Shown: in pieces, positions 16,793 to 25,710 of the stretch
Layout of the letters: every line of letters starts with the position of its first letter
Position numbering within the stretch: the first letter of the stretch is position 1
Origin: Comamonadaceae bacterium
Lineage (GTDB): Bacteria; Pseudomonadota; Gammaproteobacteria; Burkholderiales; Burkholderiaceae_C
Direction: 5' to 3'
NCBI GenBank assembly: GCA_947371775.1
Contig: CANBQX010000001.1
Span: 1 to 53,403 of the forward strand
Length of the DNA: 53,403 nucleotides
Notes under the pieces: model-generated
Seen by the model: only the letters and a program-made list of their open reading frames with translations
Databases searched by the model: none
What the model was told of the DNA's origin: nothing
Translations under genes and position numbers: made by a program

Positions 16793-17848
16793 ATGTTAGT
16801 CGAGAACAATGTGGCCCTGCAGGCGCTCAACACCTTTCACATCGTGGCAAAGGCGCACCGCCTGGTACGCATCCACAGCGAAGCGGACGCCTCTGCCTTG
16901 TGCGCTGATCCGCAATGGCGGGATGTGCCCAAGTTTGTGTTGGGTGGCGGCAGCAATTTGGTGATCACGGGCGATGTCAAACCGCTGGTGCTCAAGGTGG
17001 AGGTCATGGGTCGGCGCCTGTTGCGCGAGACACCCAAACACTTTGTGATCGAGGCTGGTGCGGGCGAAAACTGGCATGACTTCGTCGCCTGGACGCTGGA
17101 GCAGGGCCTGCCGGGTCTGGAAAACCTCGCCATGATTCCGGGCACGGTAGGCGCCTCGCCAGTGCAAAACATCGGTGCATATGGTGTGGAGTTGCAAGAC
17201 CGGTTTGAGTCGCTGGACGCCATCGATTTACAGACCGGCCAGGTCTTTACCCTGGACGCGGCGCAGTGCGGTTTTGGCTACCGCGACTCGGTGTTCAAAC
17301 ATGCGGCCGGAGACAAGGGCTTGGGCCTGAAAGACCGTGCCTTGATTTTGCGGGTGCGCTTTGCCTTGCCCAAGGCTTGGAAGCCGGTGTTGGGCTATGC
17401 GGATCTGGACAAAAAACAGGCCGAATACGGCGGGGTGCAGCCCACAGCGCAGCAGCTCTTTGACTGGGTCTGCCAAATCCGTCGCGCCAAACTGCCCGAC
17501 CCGGCGGTGATCGGCAATGCCGGGAGTTTTTTCAAAAACCCCACGGTGAGCGCGGAGCAGTGCGCCGACATCATTGCCCGCGACCCCAAGGTGGTGCATT
17601 ACAAGCTGGCTGATGGAAGTTTCAAGCTCGCGGCGGGTTGGTTGATTGACGCCTGCGGCTGGCGTGGCAAATCGATCGGGCAAGCCGGTGTCTATGAGAA
17701 ACAAGCCTTGGTGCTGGTCAATCGCGGCAGTAACAGTGGTGCGCAAGGTGCCACGGGTGGCGAAGTGATGACCCTGGCGGGCGCCATTCAGACCAGCGTC
17801 TATGAGCGCTTTGGCCTGCGACTCGAGACAGAACCCGTCGTCTTGTAA
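16793..17848 (+). CDS. murB: UDP-N-acetylenolpyruvoylglucosamine reductase
   Basis: A 351-residue flavoenzyme (type I MurB) that reduces UDP-GlcNAc-enolpyruvate to UDP-MurNAc in peptidoglycan synthesis. FAD-binding blocks: NTFHIVAKAHRLVRI and PKFVLGGGSNLVI; then GLPGLENLAMIPGTVGASPVQNIGAYG, CGFGYRDSVFK, and the catalytic serine region NAGSFFKNP. The C-terminal AAGWLIDACGWRGKSIG and HxxQALVLVN-like block complete it. The ATG at 16793 is chosen; an upstream start at 16721 would add 24 residues overlapping the yajQ start. Confidence 0.96.
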   Translation: MLVENNVALQALNTFHIVAKAHRLVRIHSEADASALCADPQWRDVPKFVLGGGSNLVITGDVKPLVLKVEVMGRRLLRETPKHFVIEAGAGENWHDFVAWTLEQGLPGLENLAMIPGTVGASPVQNIGAYGVELQDRFESLDAIDLQTGQVFTLDAAQCGFGYRDSVFKHAAGDKGLGLKDRALILRVRFALPKAWKPVLGYADLDKKQAEYGGVQPTAQQLFDWVCQIRRAKLPDPAVIGNAGSFFKNPTVSAEQCADIIARDPKVVHYKLADGSFKLAAGWLIDACGWRGKSIGQAGVYEKQALVLVNRGSNSGAQGATGGEVMTLAGAIQTSVYERFGLRLETEPVVL

Positions 17849-17903
17849 ACCGCATTGACCCTGCGCAAGCGTCGCAAAAGGCGATACAGATAAAGTCGTT
17901 CAC

Positions 17904-18920
17904 ATGAAACATATTTTGGTATTGGGTGGCACCGGATTTGTCGGCGCCCACGTGTGTGAAAAGCTGGTGCGTGCGGGCTTTCGTGTGAGTGTTCCCACGC
18001 GCCGAGCGGTGAATGCCCGCAATATTCAACATTTGCCCGGGCTGACTGTCTTGGAATGCAATGTGCACGACGAGACCGCATTGACGCAGGCCATGGCGGA
18101 CGTCGATGGGGTCGTGAATCTGGTCGCCATCTTGCATGGCACACCGGAGTCCTTTGACCGGGTGCATCGCCTATTGCCCGACAAAATAGCCCGCGCTTGC
18201 AAAGCCCAAGGCGTGCGCCACGTGGTGCATGTCAGCGCGCTGGGCACCGACTGGCGCACGCCCCAAAGCTGCCCTTCACACTACTTGCGCAGCAAAGGTC
18301 AGGGCGAAGCGGCGCTCATGCAGCGGCTGGGTTGGCCATTTGCCTGGGATGACAGCGGCCGTGAACCCGCACGTACCGGCCTGACTGTGTTGCGTCCCAG
18401 TGTGATCTTTGGTGCCCGAGACAAATTTTTGAATGTGTTTGCCGCTTTGCAAAAAGTGTTTCCCGTGATGCCGCTGGCCGGGGCGCAGGCGAAGTTTCAA
18501 CCGGTGTGGGTAGAGGATGTGGCAGGCGCAGTGGTGCGCAGCGTGGAGCGCGGTTTTTCGGGTCCGCCGTCTTGGGATGTCTATGAACTGGTCGGCTCCA
18601 GGGTCTATGCGCTTCGGGAGTTGGTGCAGTTGGCTGCAAAGCTCAGTGGCGTGGGTCAGGGCCGAGGGCGTCCAGTGATTGGCTTGCCTCGCTGGATGGG
18701 GCAGGTGCAAGCGGTGATCCTGGGTCTGATGCCGGGCGAGCCTGTCATGAGTTTGGACAATTTGGACTCGATGCGTGTGGACAACGTGGCCAGTGGACAT
18801 CTGCCGGGGTTTGAGGCTTTGGGCATGAGCCCAAGCGCCTTGGCGGCGATTGCACCGACCTATTTATTGTCTGATCGTTCCGGTGAGGGTTTGCTCGGCG
18901 TGCGCCGCCACGCACATTAA
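17904..18920 (+). CDS. NDUFA9-like NAD(P)-binding protein (atypical short-chain reductase)
   Basis: A 338-residue extended short-chain reductase with an N-terminal Rossmann motif VLGGTGFVGAHV at residues 5-16. It resembles the complex I NDUFA9 subfamily of NAD(P)H-binding proteins: VVNLVAILHGTPESFDRVH, YLRSKGQGEAAL (a lone Lys where active SDRs have YxxxK) and LRPSVIFGARDKFLNVFA. The biological substrate is unknown. No Shine-Dalgarno sequence is visible. Its stop shares the bases TTAA with the convergent histidine kinase gene. Confidence 0.85.
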   Translation: MKHILVLGGTGFVGAHVCEKLVRAGFRVSVPTRRAVNARNIQHLPGLTVLECNVHDETALTQAMADVDGVVNLVAILHGTPESFDRVHRLLPDKIARACKAQGVRHVVHVSALGTDWRTPQSCPSHYLRSKGQGEAALMQRLGWPFAWDDSGREPARTGLTVLRPSVIFGARDKFLNVFAALQKVFPVMPLAGAQAKFQPVWVEDVAGAVVRSVERGFSGPPSWDVYELVGSRVYALRELVQLAAKLSGVGQGRGRPVIGLPRWMGQVQAVILGLMPGEPVMSLDNLDSMRVDNVASGHLPGFEALGMSPSALAAIAPTYLLSDRSGEGLLGVRRHAH

Positions 18921-20797
18921 GCGGTTTTCAACGCTTTTTGCTGTTTACGCCGCAGCGACATGCAGCGTTCAATCGCGTCTTGCAGACCGGCGATTTGCAC
19001 CGGTTTGGTAACAAAAAAGTTCACACCAGCAGCGAGGGCCTCTTCTTGGGCGCTGTTCATGGCATCGGCAGTGAGCGCAACGATAGGAATGTTTTTTACC
19101 GAGCTGCTCAGTGCTCTGATCGCACGTGTCGCCGCCAAGCCATCCATGACCGGCATGTGAAGGTCCATCAGCACCAAATCAAATTTCTCTCGCTGCACCG
19201 TGTCAAGCGCCAATTGGCCGTTCTCGCAAAAGCTTGCCTGGCAGTGCATTCGGTCGAGCAGGATGCCGACAAACTTTCGGTTCACCGGGTTGTCCTCTGC
19301 AACGAGCACGCGGCGTCTGTTGGCACTCGAAGGGCGCTCTGCAGGCGCAAGGGGTGGCAGGAAGGCAGAGACTGCGGACGGTGGCTCACACAGTCGCAGC
19401 GGCAAGTCCAGTGTGAAGCACGACCCCGCGCCCTGGGTGCTACGAACCTCAATGTCGCCACCCATCATCTGTGCCAGCGAGCGAGAAATTTCCAACCCCA
19501 GGCCAGAGCCACCAAACTGCCGCGCTACCGTGTTGTCGGCTTGATAAAAGCGCTGGAACAAACTTTCCACGGCCTTCGGACTCATGCCGATCCCGGTGTC
19601 TTCGACCTCAATCAGCAAAATAGGCCCGAGCGGTGGCGCCGCACCCTTGAGTGCGCCGCGGCTGCGTCGCACCGACACGGTCACCGCGCCTTGGTGGGTG
19701 AACTTGAGCGCGTTGTTGATCAGATTGAACATGATCTGTTTGAAGCGCGTTGCGTCGATCAAGCCCCACACCGGCACCTCATGGCTTACTTCGAACACAA
19801 AGTCCAGCCCCTTGGCGGTGGCCTGCGGGCGCATGGCGTTCTCAACCTGCTGTAGCAATTCCTGCAAGTTTGCAGGCTCGGGGTGGATGGAAATTTTCCC
19901 TTCCTCGAGGGCTGAGATATCCAGAATATCGTTGAGCACATTGAGCAAATGGTTCGCCGAATCATTGGCCGTGTGCACGTAGTCTGCTTGCTGTGCGGTG
20001 AGGGTGGTGGTGCTGAGCAGGCCCAGCATTCCCAATATGCCATTGAACGGTGTGCGCAGTTCGTGGCTCATATTGGCCAAAAATTTACTCTTGCTGCGGT
20101 TGGCCCGCTCGGCTTGCATTTGGGATTCCTGAAATTGCGCATTCAGTTCCTTGGATTTCTGCACCGCATTGGCTTGTTTGCTGCTTTGGCGCCATACCGC
20201 CACCGCCGCGCCCACCAGCAACAAGAGCAGGAGAGCTGCCAGTCCCGCCATGGATCGCCCCTGGGACTGGAGATGGTCGCTGAGTTGATCCATGTGCATC
20301 ATGGTCGAGTCTTCAGCTTGTTTGACCAGGTGCTCCATCCCTGGAATCAGGGTTTCCGACTGCAGCGCCAAGGACTGCAACTTGTCATACGGAGTCGCCA
20401 AAGAGCCCTCCAGGGCAGCGGTTTCCTCGGCCATGCTTTGAAGTTGGCCAAGCAGGGTGGCATTGGCAGGTTCACTGACCAAAATGGCCATTCCAGAAGA
20501 CTGGCGGGTGATCATGACCCGGGTTCGCAGCAAGGTGGCACGTTCTGCCAAGGCCTTCGGATCGGCATCCTCACGCTCAATCAGCTGGTGCAAGAGCGCA
20601 TGGTGGAAATGCGAAAACTCCCGCGCCAGCGCGTAAGCGGTCTCGCATGCGGCAGTGCTGCTACCCGCAACGTCTGCTTTGATGGCCTCCTGGTGCTGCC
20701 AGAGCAAGGCCAATTGGGCTACGCCCGCAAACGCCATCGCCACGGCCAGCACACGCAGCCAAACCAACATGGAAATACGGGGGAGGAACTTTTTCAT
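18917..20797 (-). CDS. Hybrid sensor histidine kinase with C-terminal receiver
   Basis: 626 residues: TM1 (about 10-32), a periplasmic helical sensor region (35-180), TM2 (183-201), a coiled coil, a HisKA domain with phospho-His at 245 (FLANMSHELRTPFNGILG), a HATPase with N box NLINNALKFT, G1 VEDTGIGMS and G2 GGSGLGLEISRSL, and a receiver (about 496-612) with acidic pair Glu501-Asp502 and phospho-Asp545 in LMDLHMPVMDG. No HAMP or PAS domain is apparent. No response regulator or Hpt gene is adjacent, so its output partner is unknown. It starts 28 bases after the argG stop, same strand, and may be read through from argG. Confidence 0.93.
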   Translation of the reverse strand: MKKFLPRISMLVWLRVLAVAMAFAGVAQLALLWQHQEAIKADVAGSSTAACETAYALAREFSHFHHALLHQLIEREDADPKALAERATLLRTRVMITRQSSGMAILVSEPANATLLGQLQSMAEETAALEGSLATPYDKLQSLALQSETLIPGMEHLVKQAEDSTMMHMDQLSDHLQSQGRSMAGLAALLLLLLVGAAVAVWRQSSKQANAVQKSKELNAQFQESQMQAERANRSKSKFLANMSHELRTPFNGILGMLGLLSTTTLTAQQADYVHTANDSANHLLNVLNDILDISALEEGKISIHPEPANLQELLQQVENAMRPQATAKGLDFVFEVSHEVPVWGLIDATRFKQIMFNLINNALKFTHQGAVTVSVRRSRGALKGAAPPLGPILLIEVEDTGIGMSPKAVESLFQRFYQADNTVARQFGGSGLGLEISRSLAQMMGGDIEVRSTQGAGSCFTLDLPLRLCEPPSAVSAFLPPLAPAERPSSANRRRVLVAEDNPVNRKFVGILLDRMHCQASFCENGQLALDTVQREKFDLVLMDLHMPVMDGLAATRAIRALSSSVKNIPIVALTADAMNSAQEEALAAGVNFFVTKPVQIAGLQDAIERCMSLRRKQQKALKTA

Positions 20798-20825
20798 TGC
20801 CAGTTGCCTCCGGGTATTTACATGC

Positions 20826-22163
20826 TCATGCGCCTGGCGTGTGGGTCAGGCCCAACATGTCGGTGCCAGCATCGTTGCTCAGTAGTCCCGTTTGGGCGTA
20901 AATGCCGAGCTTGGCGCGCGTGTCCACAATGTCCAAGTTGCGCATGGTCAGCTGACCAATGCGGTCGGCGGGAGAGAACATGGCCTCGCCTTTTTCCATG
21001 GTCAGACGCTCGGGGTGGTAGGTCAGGTTGGGCGAGGTGGTGTCCAGGATCGAGTAGTCGTTGCCTCGGCGCAGCTGCAGCGTCACTTCGCCTGTGACGG
21101 CACGTGCGATCCAGCGCTGCGCCGCTTCGCGCAACATGATGGCTTGCGGGTCAAACCAGCGCCCTTGGTAGAGCAGGCGGCCGAGCTTGCGGCCGTTGTC
21201 GCGGTACTGCTCAATCGTGTCTTCGTTGTGGATGCCGGTGACCAGGCGCTCGTAGGCAGCGAACAGCAGCGCCAAGCCGGGAGCCTCGTAAATGCCGCGG
21301 CTCTTGGCTTCAATGATGCGGTTCTCAATTTGGTCGCTCATGCCCAGACCGTGGCGTCCGCCAATGCGGTTGGCTTCCAACACCAGCTCTACCAAGTCGG
21401 GATATTCCACGCCGTTGAGCGCGACCGGGCGGCCTTCTTCAAAACGCACGGTCACGTTCTCGCGCTCGACTTGGACTTCGTCTTTCCAAAACGCCACGCC
21501 CATGATGGGGTTGACGATCATCATGCCGCTGCTCAGGTGCTCCAGGTCTTTGGCCTCGTGGGTGGCGCCCAACATGTTGGAGTCGGTGGAATAGGCTTTT
21601 TCTGCCGACATCTTGTAGCCAAAACCTGCGGCTGTCATGAAGGCGGACATTTCTGCGCGACCGCCGAGTTCGTCAATAAAGGCCTGGTCCAGCCAGGGCT
21701 TGTAAATTTTGAGGGCTGGGTTGGTCAGCAAACCATAGCGGTAAAAACGCTCGATGTCGTTGCCCTTGAAGGTGCTGCCGTCGCCCCAAATGTGGACGTT
21801 GTCTTCTTTCATGGCCGCCACCAGCATGGTGCCGGTTACGGCACGGCCGATCGGTGTGGTGTTGAAGTAGGTCACACCTGCGGTGGAGATATGGAACGCG
21901 CCGCTTTGGAGCGCCGCTATGCCTTCGGCTGCGAGCTGGCTGCGGCAGTCAATCAGGCGTGCGTTTTCTGCGCCGTATTCCATGGCCTTGCGAGGAATCT
22001 CGCTGTAATCGGCTTCGTCGGGCTGGCCCAGGTTGGCGGTGTAGGCGTAGGGGATGGCCCCCTTGTTGCGCATCCAATGCAGGGCGGCGCTGGTGTCCAG
22101 CCCCCCGGAGAAGGCAATGCCCACTTTTTGGCCGACAGGAATGTTTTGAAGAATAGTAGACAT
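20826..22163 (-). CDS. argG: Argininosuccinate synthase
   Basis: A 445-residue enzyme that joins citrulline and aspartate with ATP in arginine synthesis. The ATP-pyrophosphatase loop is FSGGLDTSAALHWM at about residues 19-32. The long form, with GNDIERFYRYGLLTNPALKIYKPWLDQAFIDELGGRAEM and HEAKDLEHLSSGM, corresponds to the E. coli-type subfamily rather than the ~400-residue form. It lies 35 bases downstream of ppnP and directly upstream of the hybrid kinase gene. Confidence 0.96.
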   Translation of the reverse strand: MSTILQNIPVGQKVGIAFSGGLDTSAALHWMRNKGAIPYAYTANLGQPDEADYSEIPRKAMEYGAENARLIDCRSQLAAEGIAALQSGAFHISTAGVTYFNTTPIGRAVTGTMLVAAMKEDNVHIWGDGSTFKGNDIERFYRYGLLTNPALKIYKPWLDQAFIDELGGRAEMSAFMTAAGFGYKMSAEKAYSTDSNMLGATHEAKDLEHLSSGMMIVNPIMGVAFWKDEVQVERENVTVRFEEGRPVALNGVEYPDLVELVLEANRIGGRHGLGMSDQIENRIIEAKSRGIYEAPGLALLFAAYERLVTGIHNEDTIEQYRDNGRKLGRLLYQGRWFDPQAIMLREAAQRWIARAVTGEVTLQLRRGNDYSILDTTSPNLTYHPERLTMEKGEAMFSPADRIGQLTMRNLDIVDTRAKLGIYAQTGLLSNDAGTDMLGLTHTPGA

Positions 22164-22198
22164 GGAGCGTTATCGTGGTGAATCGTGAGAGCCGGCGA

Positions 22199-22516
22199 TT
22201 AGGCGTAATGGCAGATGTAATGAAAAGCTTCGGTCACCCGAATCTGGAATTTGCTGTTTGCAGGCACGCTAAAGCTTTGCCCGGCGCTGACGCTGTGCCA
22301 CTGTGTTTCGCCGGCGAGTTGGTATTCGCAGCTGCCCGCCACGCATTCCATGATTTCTGCTGCGGCGGTGCCAAAGGTCAATTCAGCGGGCAGCACCACG
22401 CCTACGGATTTTTTGCTGCCATCGGCCAAGGTCAGGCTGTGGCTGACGCATTTGCCGTCAAAGTAAACGCTGGCCTGGGTGGCGACAGTGACGCCAGAAA
22501 TGTGGGAAGTGGTCAT
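22199..22516 (-). CDS. ppnP: Pyrimidine/purine nucleoside phosphorylase (DUF1255 cupin)
   Basis: A 105-residue single-domain cupin of the PpnP family, which phosphorolyses several nucleosides to base and ribose 1-phosphate. Family features: ASVYFDGKCVSHSLTLADGSKKSVGVVLPAE, EIMECVAGSCEYQLAGETQW, and the C-terminal GQSFSVPANSKFQIRVTEAFHYICHY. It starts 86 bases after the Spx/ArsC-like stop and ends 35 bases before argG; the metabolic link to arginine synthesis is not obvious. A bulged hairpin lies upstream at 22574-22593. Confidence 0.93.
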   Translation of the reverse strand: MTTSHISGVTVATQASVYFDGKCVSHSLTLADGSKKSVGVVLPAELTFGTAAAEIMECVAGSCEYQLAGETQWHSVSAGQSFSVPANSKFQIRVTEAFHYICHYA

Positions 22517-22573
22517 TTGAAAATGGCTTGGTAAAAAGAGGGATGGACTGCCGGTAAGGTGAGGCCATCGTGA

Positions 22574-22593
22574 CTGAACCTATTTTAGGTCAG
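22574..22593. repeat. Bulged hairpin between the Spx/ArsC-like gene and ppnP
   Basis: CTG-A-ACCTA and TAGGTCAG pair with one bulged A around TTT. No T-run follows on either strand. It may be a weak transcript end or an operator for ppnP-argG. Confidence 0.35.
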
Positions 22594-22602
22594 CCAAGCT
22601 GC

Positions 22603-22974
22603 TCACTGCGCCGCTTGCAAAGCCTCAAATTGTGCAGGGCTGAAGCCCACACTCAAGCGGCCGTCGCTCCAGCGCACCACAGGGCGTTTGATCACGCTGG
22701 GGTGTGCACGCATCAGAGCTGCGGCGCTGGAGGCGTCCACGGTGGCAGCCTGCAGTGCGGGGTCGAGCTTGCGCCAGGTCGTGCCCTTGCGATTCACCAG
22801 CGTTGCCCAATCCAGCGCGGCCAGCCAGGTTTGCAGGGCGTCTTCGGGTACGCCGGCCTTCTTGAAATCGTGAAAGTGGTACTCAATTCCCGCTGCACTG
22901 AGCCAGTCGCGGGCTTTTTTGACCGTGTCGCAGTTGGGGATGCCGTAGACGATGGTGTTGGCAGAGGGGTGCAT
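22603..22974 (-). CDS. Spx/ArsC-family (YffB-like) thioredoxin-fold protein
   Basis: A 123-residue ArsC/Spx-superfamily protein. It starts TIVYGIPNCDTVKKARDWL, with one Cys in NCDTVKKA where arsenate reductases carry the catalytic Cys. The C-terminal HPSVIKRPVVRWSDGRLSVGFSP keeps the IKRPV segment with the conserved Arg. YffB-type proteins are a glutathione-related reductase-like group without a proven arsenate role, so I do not call it arsC. It is divergent from folC and may lead the ppnP-argG transcript. Confidence 0.88.
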   Translation of the reverse strand: MHPSANTIVYGIPNCDTVKKARDWLSAAGIEYHFHDFKKAGVPEDALQTWLAALDWATLVNRKGTTWRKLDPALQAATVDASSAAALMRAHPSVIKRPVVRWSDGRLSVGFSPAQFEALQAAQ

Positions 22975-23071
22975 AGCGAGAAAGTGGGGGCGTTCGTGGC
23001 GGGTTGGAGGTCGCCATCATGCCACCGGCACGCCGGTTCAGGCCTGCGCGCTGGGTGACAATGCGGGGCTT

Positions 23072-24370
23072 ATGAAAAACCTTTCGGACTGGCTGGCGTA
23101 TTGCGAGCAGATTCACCCGGTCAATATTGACATGGGGCTGGAGCGGGTGCGTGAAGTCGCCACCCGCATGAACTTGGCGCTCACGTGTCCGGTCATCACG
23201 GTGGCAGGCACCAATGGCAAGGGCTCGACCTGCGCCATGCTTGAATCCATCCTGATGCAAGCGGGCTACCGCACGGCGGTGTACTCGTCTCCGCACCTGG
23301 TGCACTTCGAGGAACGGCTGCGCCTGCAAGGCCAGCCGGTGCAGGCAGACGCCCTGGTCGGTGGATTTGCCGCTGTGGAAACCGCGCGCACCCAAGGCCC
23401 CGGGGTATCGCTCACCTATTTTGAGTTTTCGACGCTGGCGATTCTGGACGTTATCCGCCACACGCCGCTGGATGTTGTGATCCTGGAGGTCGGCCTGGGC
23501 GGCCGTCTGGACGCCGTCAACATCGTGGACCCCGATTGCGCGGTGATTACCAGCATCGACCTGGACCACATGGAGTTTTTGGGCACCGACCGCGAAGCCA
23601 TCGGCTTGGAAAAAGCCGGCATCATGCGCGCGGGCCGCCCCGTGGTGGTAAGCGACCCGGTGCCGCCACAAAGCGTGCTTGACCATGCCAGGCGCCTGGG
23701 TGCCGACCTGTGGCAGGTGGGGCAGGACTTCAACGTGGCGGGCGACCCGCAGCAGTGGAACTGGGCGGGGCGCGGGCGTCGCTACAGCGGTCTGGCCTAT
23801 CCCGCGCTGCGCGGCGCCAACCAACTGGTGAACGCCGCGGGCGTGCTGGCTGCGCTCACCGCTTTGCGCGAGGTGCTGCCCGTTACCGCGCAGGCGATTC
23901 GCAATGGGCTGGCCTTTGTGGAATTCGCCGGGCGCTTTCAAATCATTCCCGGCAAGCCGACCTTGGTGCTGGACGTGGCCCACAACCCGCATTCGGTGGC
24001 GGCGCTGGCGGCCAATTTGGACGCCATGGGCTACTTTCCGTGCACCCATGCCGTGTTCGGCGCCATGGCTGATAAGGACCTGGCGCCCATGCTGGCGCGC
24101 ATCAACCCCGTGATCGACCGCTGGTATTTCACCGATTTGCCCACTGCGCGTGCGGCAAGTGCCGCGCAATTGCAAACCCGTTGGCTGGCGCAAAATCCAC
24201 CTGCCACGGCCCGCAGCGCCACCTTTTCCGACCCCGCTGCCGCACTCGCTGCGGCGGTGGCTGCAGCAGACCCCGCTGATAGAATTGTGGTCTTTGGATC
24301 GTTCTACACGGTAGGCGGCGTGATGCAGCAAGGCCTGCCGCGGCTGCACGGCGAGCACCTGAGCCCTTAA
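23072..24370 (+). CDS. folC: Bifunctional dihydrofolate synthase/folylpolyglutamate synthase
   Basis: A 432-residue Mur-ligase-fold enzyme that adds Glu to dihydropteroate and to folates. The ATP loop is VAGTNGKGSTCAML; other blocks are YSSPHLVHFEERLRL, TYFEFSTLAILD, VILEVGLGGRLDAVN and ITSIDLDHMEFLG. The C-terminal domain has LDVAHNPHSVAAL and FGAMADKD. The ATG at 23072 gives the normal N-terminus (LSDWLAYCEQIHPVNIDMGLERV). It begins a plus-strand run: SPOR gene after 14 bases, then cvpA, purF, metZ and gltX. Confidence 0.96.
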   Translation: MKNLSDWLAYCEQIHPVNIDMGLERVREVATRMNLALTCPVITVAGTNGKGSTCAMLESILMQAGYRTAVYSSPHLVHFEERLRLQGQPVQADALVGGFAAVETARTQGPGVSLTYFEFSTLAILDVIRHTPLDVVILEVGLGGRLDAVNIVDPDCAVITSIDLDHMEFLGTDREAIGLEKAGIMRAGRPVVVSDPVPPQSVLDHARRLGADLWQVGQDFNVAGDPQQWNWAGRGRRYSGLAYPALRGANQLVNAAGVLAALTALREVLPVTAQAIRNGLAFVEFAGRFQIIPGKPTLVLDVAHNPHSVAALAANLDAMGYFPCTHAVFGAMADKDLAPMLARINPVIDRWYFTDLPTARAASAAQLQTRWLAQNPPATARSATFSDPAAALAAAVAAADPADRIVVFGSFYTVGGVMQQGLPRLHGEHLSP

Positions 24371-24384
24371 GAATCTACCCCGCT

Positions 24385-25197
24385 ATGGCCTTTTTTAAAT
24401 TTCGCAAAAATGGCGCTGAGCAGTCCGGTCCCGCCCCTGCGCCCGAAAGTCTCGACGTCCTGCGCAAGCGCGCCCGCCACCGCCTGATTGGCGCCAGCGC
24501 TTTGGTGTTGCTGGGCGTGGTCGGATTTCCTCTTTTGTTTGACAACCAGCCGCGTCCGGTGGCCGTGGACATCGCCATCGACATTCCTGACAAAGCCAAG
24601 GCCCCCGCGCTGACGGCCGCGCCTGCCAGTGCACCCGCGCCAGCGGCCGCTCCTGTCGCCTCCAATGCGCCAGCTGCCGCCAGTGCATCGTCTCCTGCGA
24701 CGAGCAATTCGATGGCCGTGGGTGCCGGTGTGGCGGCAGTAGGCGCGGTGGTCTCCAAGGCAGCGCCGGCAGCCCCTGTATCGGCCAGCGGCCCTGCAAG
24801 CATTGCCCCCGAACCAAAGGCATCGCCCAAGCCTGAGCCCAAGGCGTCGGCGAAGCCTGAACCCAAGGTGACGCCTAAACCCGCAGCCAAGGCAGACGAC
24901 AAGGCACAGTCGTCCAACAAAGCGCAAGCTTTGCTCGAAGGCAAAGACGCCAAGGCCAATGCCTCGGGCAAGCGCTATGCCGTGCAGGTGGGCGCGTTTG
25001 CCGACGACAAAAAGGCGCACGAGGTGCGCAGCACCTTAGAAAAAGCGGGCATCAAAACCTACACCCAGGTGCTGACGACCGCCGAGGGCAAGCGCACCCG
25101 GGTGCGCGTGGGGCCGTGGGAAAACAAGGCGGAAGCCGACAAAGCGGCAGAAAAAATCAAAAAGCTCAACCTGTCCGCATCGGTGTTGGAACTCTAA
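24385..25197 (+). CDS. dedD: SPOR-domain cell-division protein (DedD/FtsN-like)
   Basis: 270 residues: a short cytoplasmic tail, one TM helix at about 33-51 (HRLIGASALVLLGVVGFPLLF), a long Ala/Pro then Lys/Pro-rich linker (70-180) with repeated PKPEPKAS-type units, and a C-terminal SPOR domain (about 192-268: RYAVQVGAFADDKKAHEV, TRVRVGPWENKAEADKAAEKI). SPOR domains bind septal peptidoglycan stripped of stem peptides. The position between folC and cvpA matches dedD in other proteobacteria. The linker should be disordered and span the periplasm. Confidence 0.92.
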   Translation: MAFFKFRKNGAEQSGPAPAPESLDVLRKRARHRLIGASALVLLGVVGFPLLFDNQPRPVAVDIAIDIPDKAKAPALTAAPASAPAPAAAPVASNAPAAASASSPATSNSMAVGAGVAAVGAVVSKAAPAAPVSASGPASIAPEPKASPKPEPKASAKPEPKVTPKPAAKADDKAQSSNKAQALLEGKDAKANASGKRYAVQVGAFADDKKAHEVRSTLEKAGIKTYTQVLTTAEGKRTRVRVGPWENKAEADKAAEKIKKLNLSASVLEL

Positions 25198-25209
25198 GCC
25201 CCGCGCCCC

Positions 25210-25695
25210 ATGGCTGATCTGGACTGGATTTTCGGTGCCGTGATGGTCGCGTCCACGGTGTTGGGCATGGTGCGAGGCCTGGTCAAAGAGGTACTGTCGT
25301 GGCTGAGCTGGGTCGCCGCTTTTTTGTTGGCCCAGCGTTTGGCACCCGAGGTAGCGCAATGGGTTCCCCTGGCGGGCGCCAGCGAAACATTGCGCTTTGC
25401 TGCCGGTTTTGTGATCGCGTTTATCGCCACCTTGATGGCTGCAGGTCTGGTGACTATGGCGATTCAGCGTTTACTCTCGATTGCAGGATTGAGTCCCATG
25501 GACCGCTTGCTCGGTGGTGCGTTTGGCATGGCACGCGGGGTGGTACTTTTATTGGCCGTCACGGTCGTGGTGGATATGACGCCTTTGCATGTACATCCTG
25601 CCTGGATCGAAGCGCAGGGTCCGCAGATCAGCCAATGGGCGCTCAACGGCCTGAAGCCGCAGTTGCCTCCCGAATTCGCAAAATTTTTGCCTTGA
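25210..25695 (+). CDS. cvpA: CvpA family membrane protein
   Basis: A 161-residue inner-membrane protein with about four hydrophobic helices: LDWIFGAVMVASTVLGMVRGLVKEVLSW, VAAFLLAQRLAP, TLRFAAGFVIAFIATLMAAGLV and MARGVVLLLAVTVVVD. The GLVKEVLSW motif after helix 1 is typical. CvpA is named for colicin V production and is linked to envelope homeostasis; its biochemical activity is unknown. The gene lies directly before purF, the classic order. Confidence 0.92.
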   Translation: MADLDWIFGAVMVASTVLGMVRGLVKEVLSWLSWVAAFLLAQRLAPEVAQWVPLAGASETLRFAAGFVIAFIATLMAAGLVTMAIQRLLSIAGLSPMDRLLGGAFGMARGVVLLLAVTVVVDMTPLHVHPAWIEAQGPQISQWALNGLKPQLPPEFAKFLP

Positions 25696-25710
25696 ACGAG
25701 TAAACAAACC

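Noticed and set aside
22603..22974. Arsenate reductase arsC
   Set aside because: The fold is ArsC-like, but the NCDTVKKA pattern and single Cys fit the YffB/Spx group, and no ars genes are nearby.
24808..24894. Tandem repeat or mobile-element remnant in the SPOR-domain gene
   Set aside because: The repeated Lys/Pro/Ala units are a normal low-complexity periplasmic linker of DedD/FtsN-like proteins.
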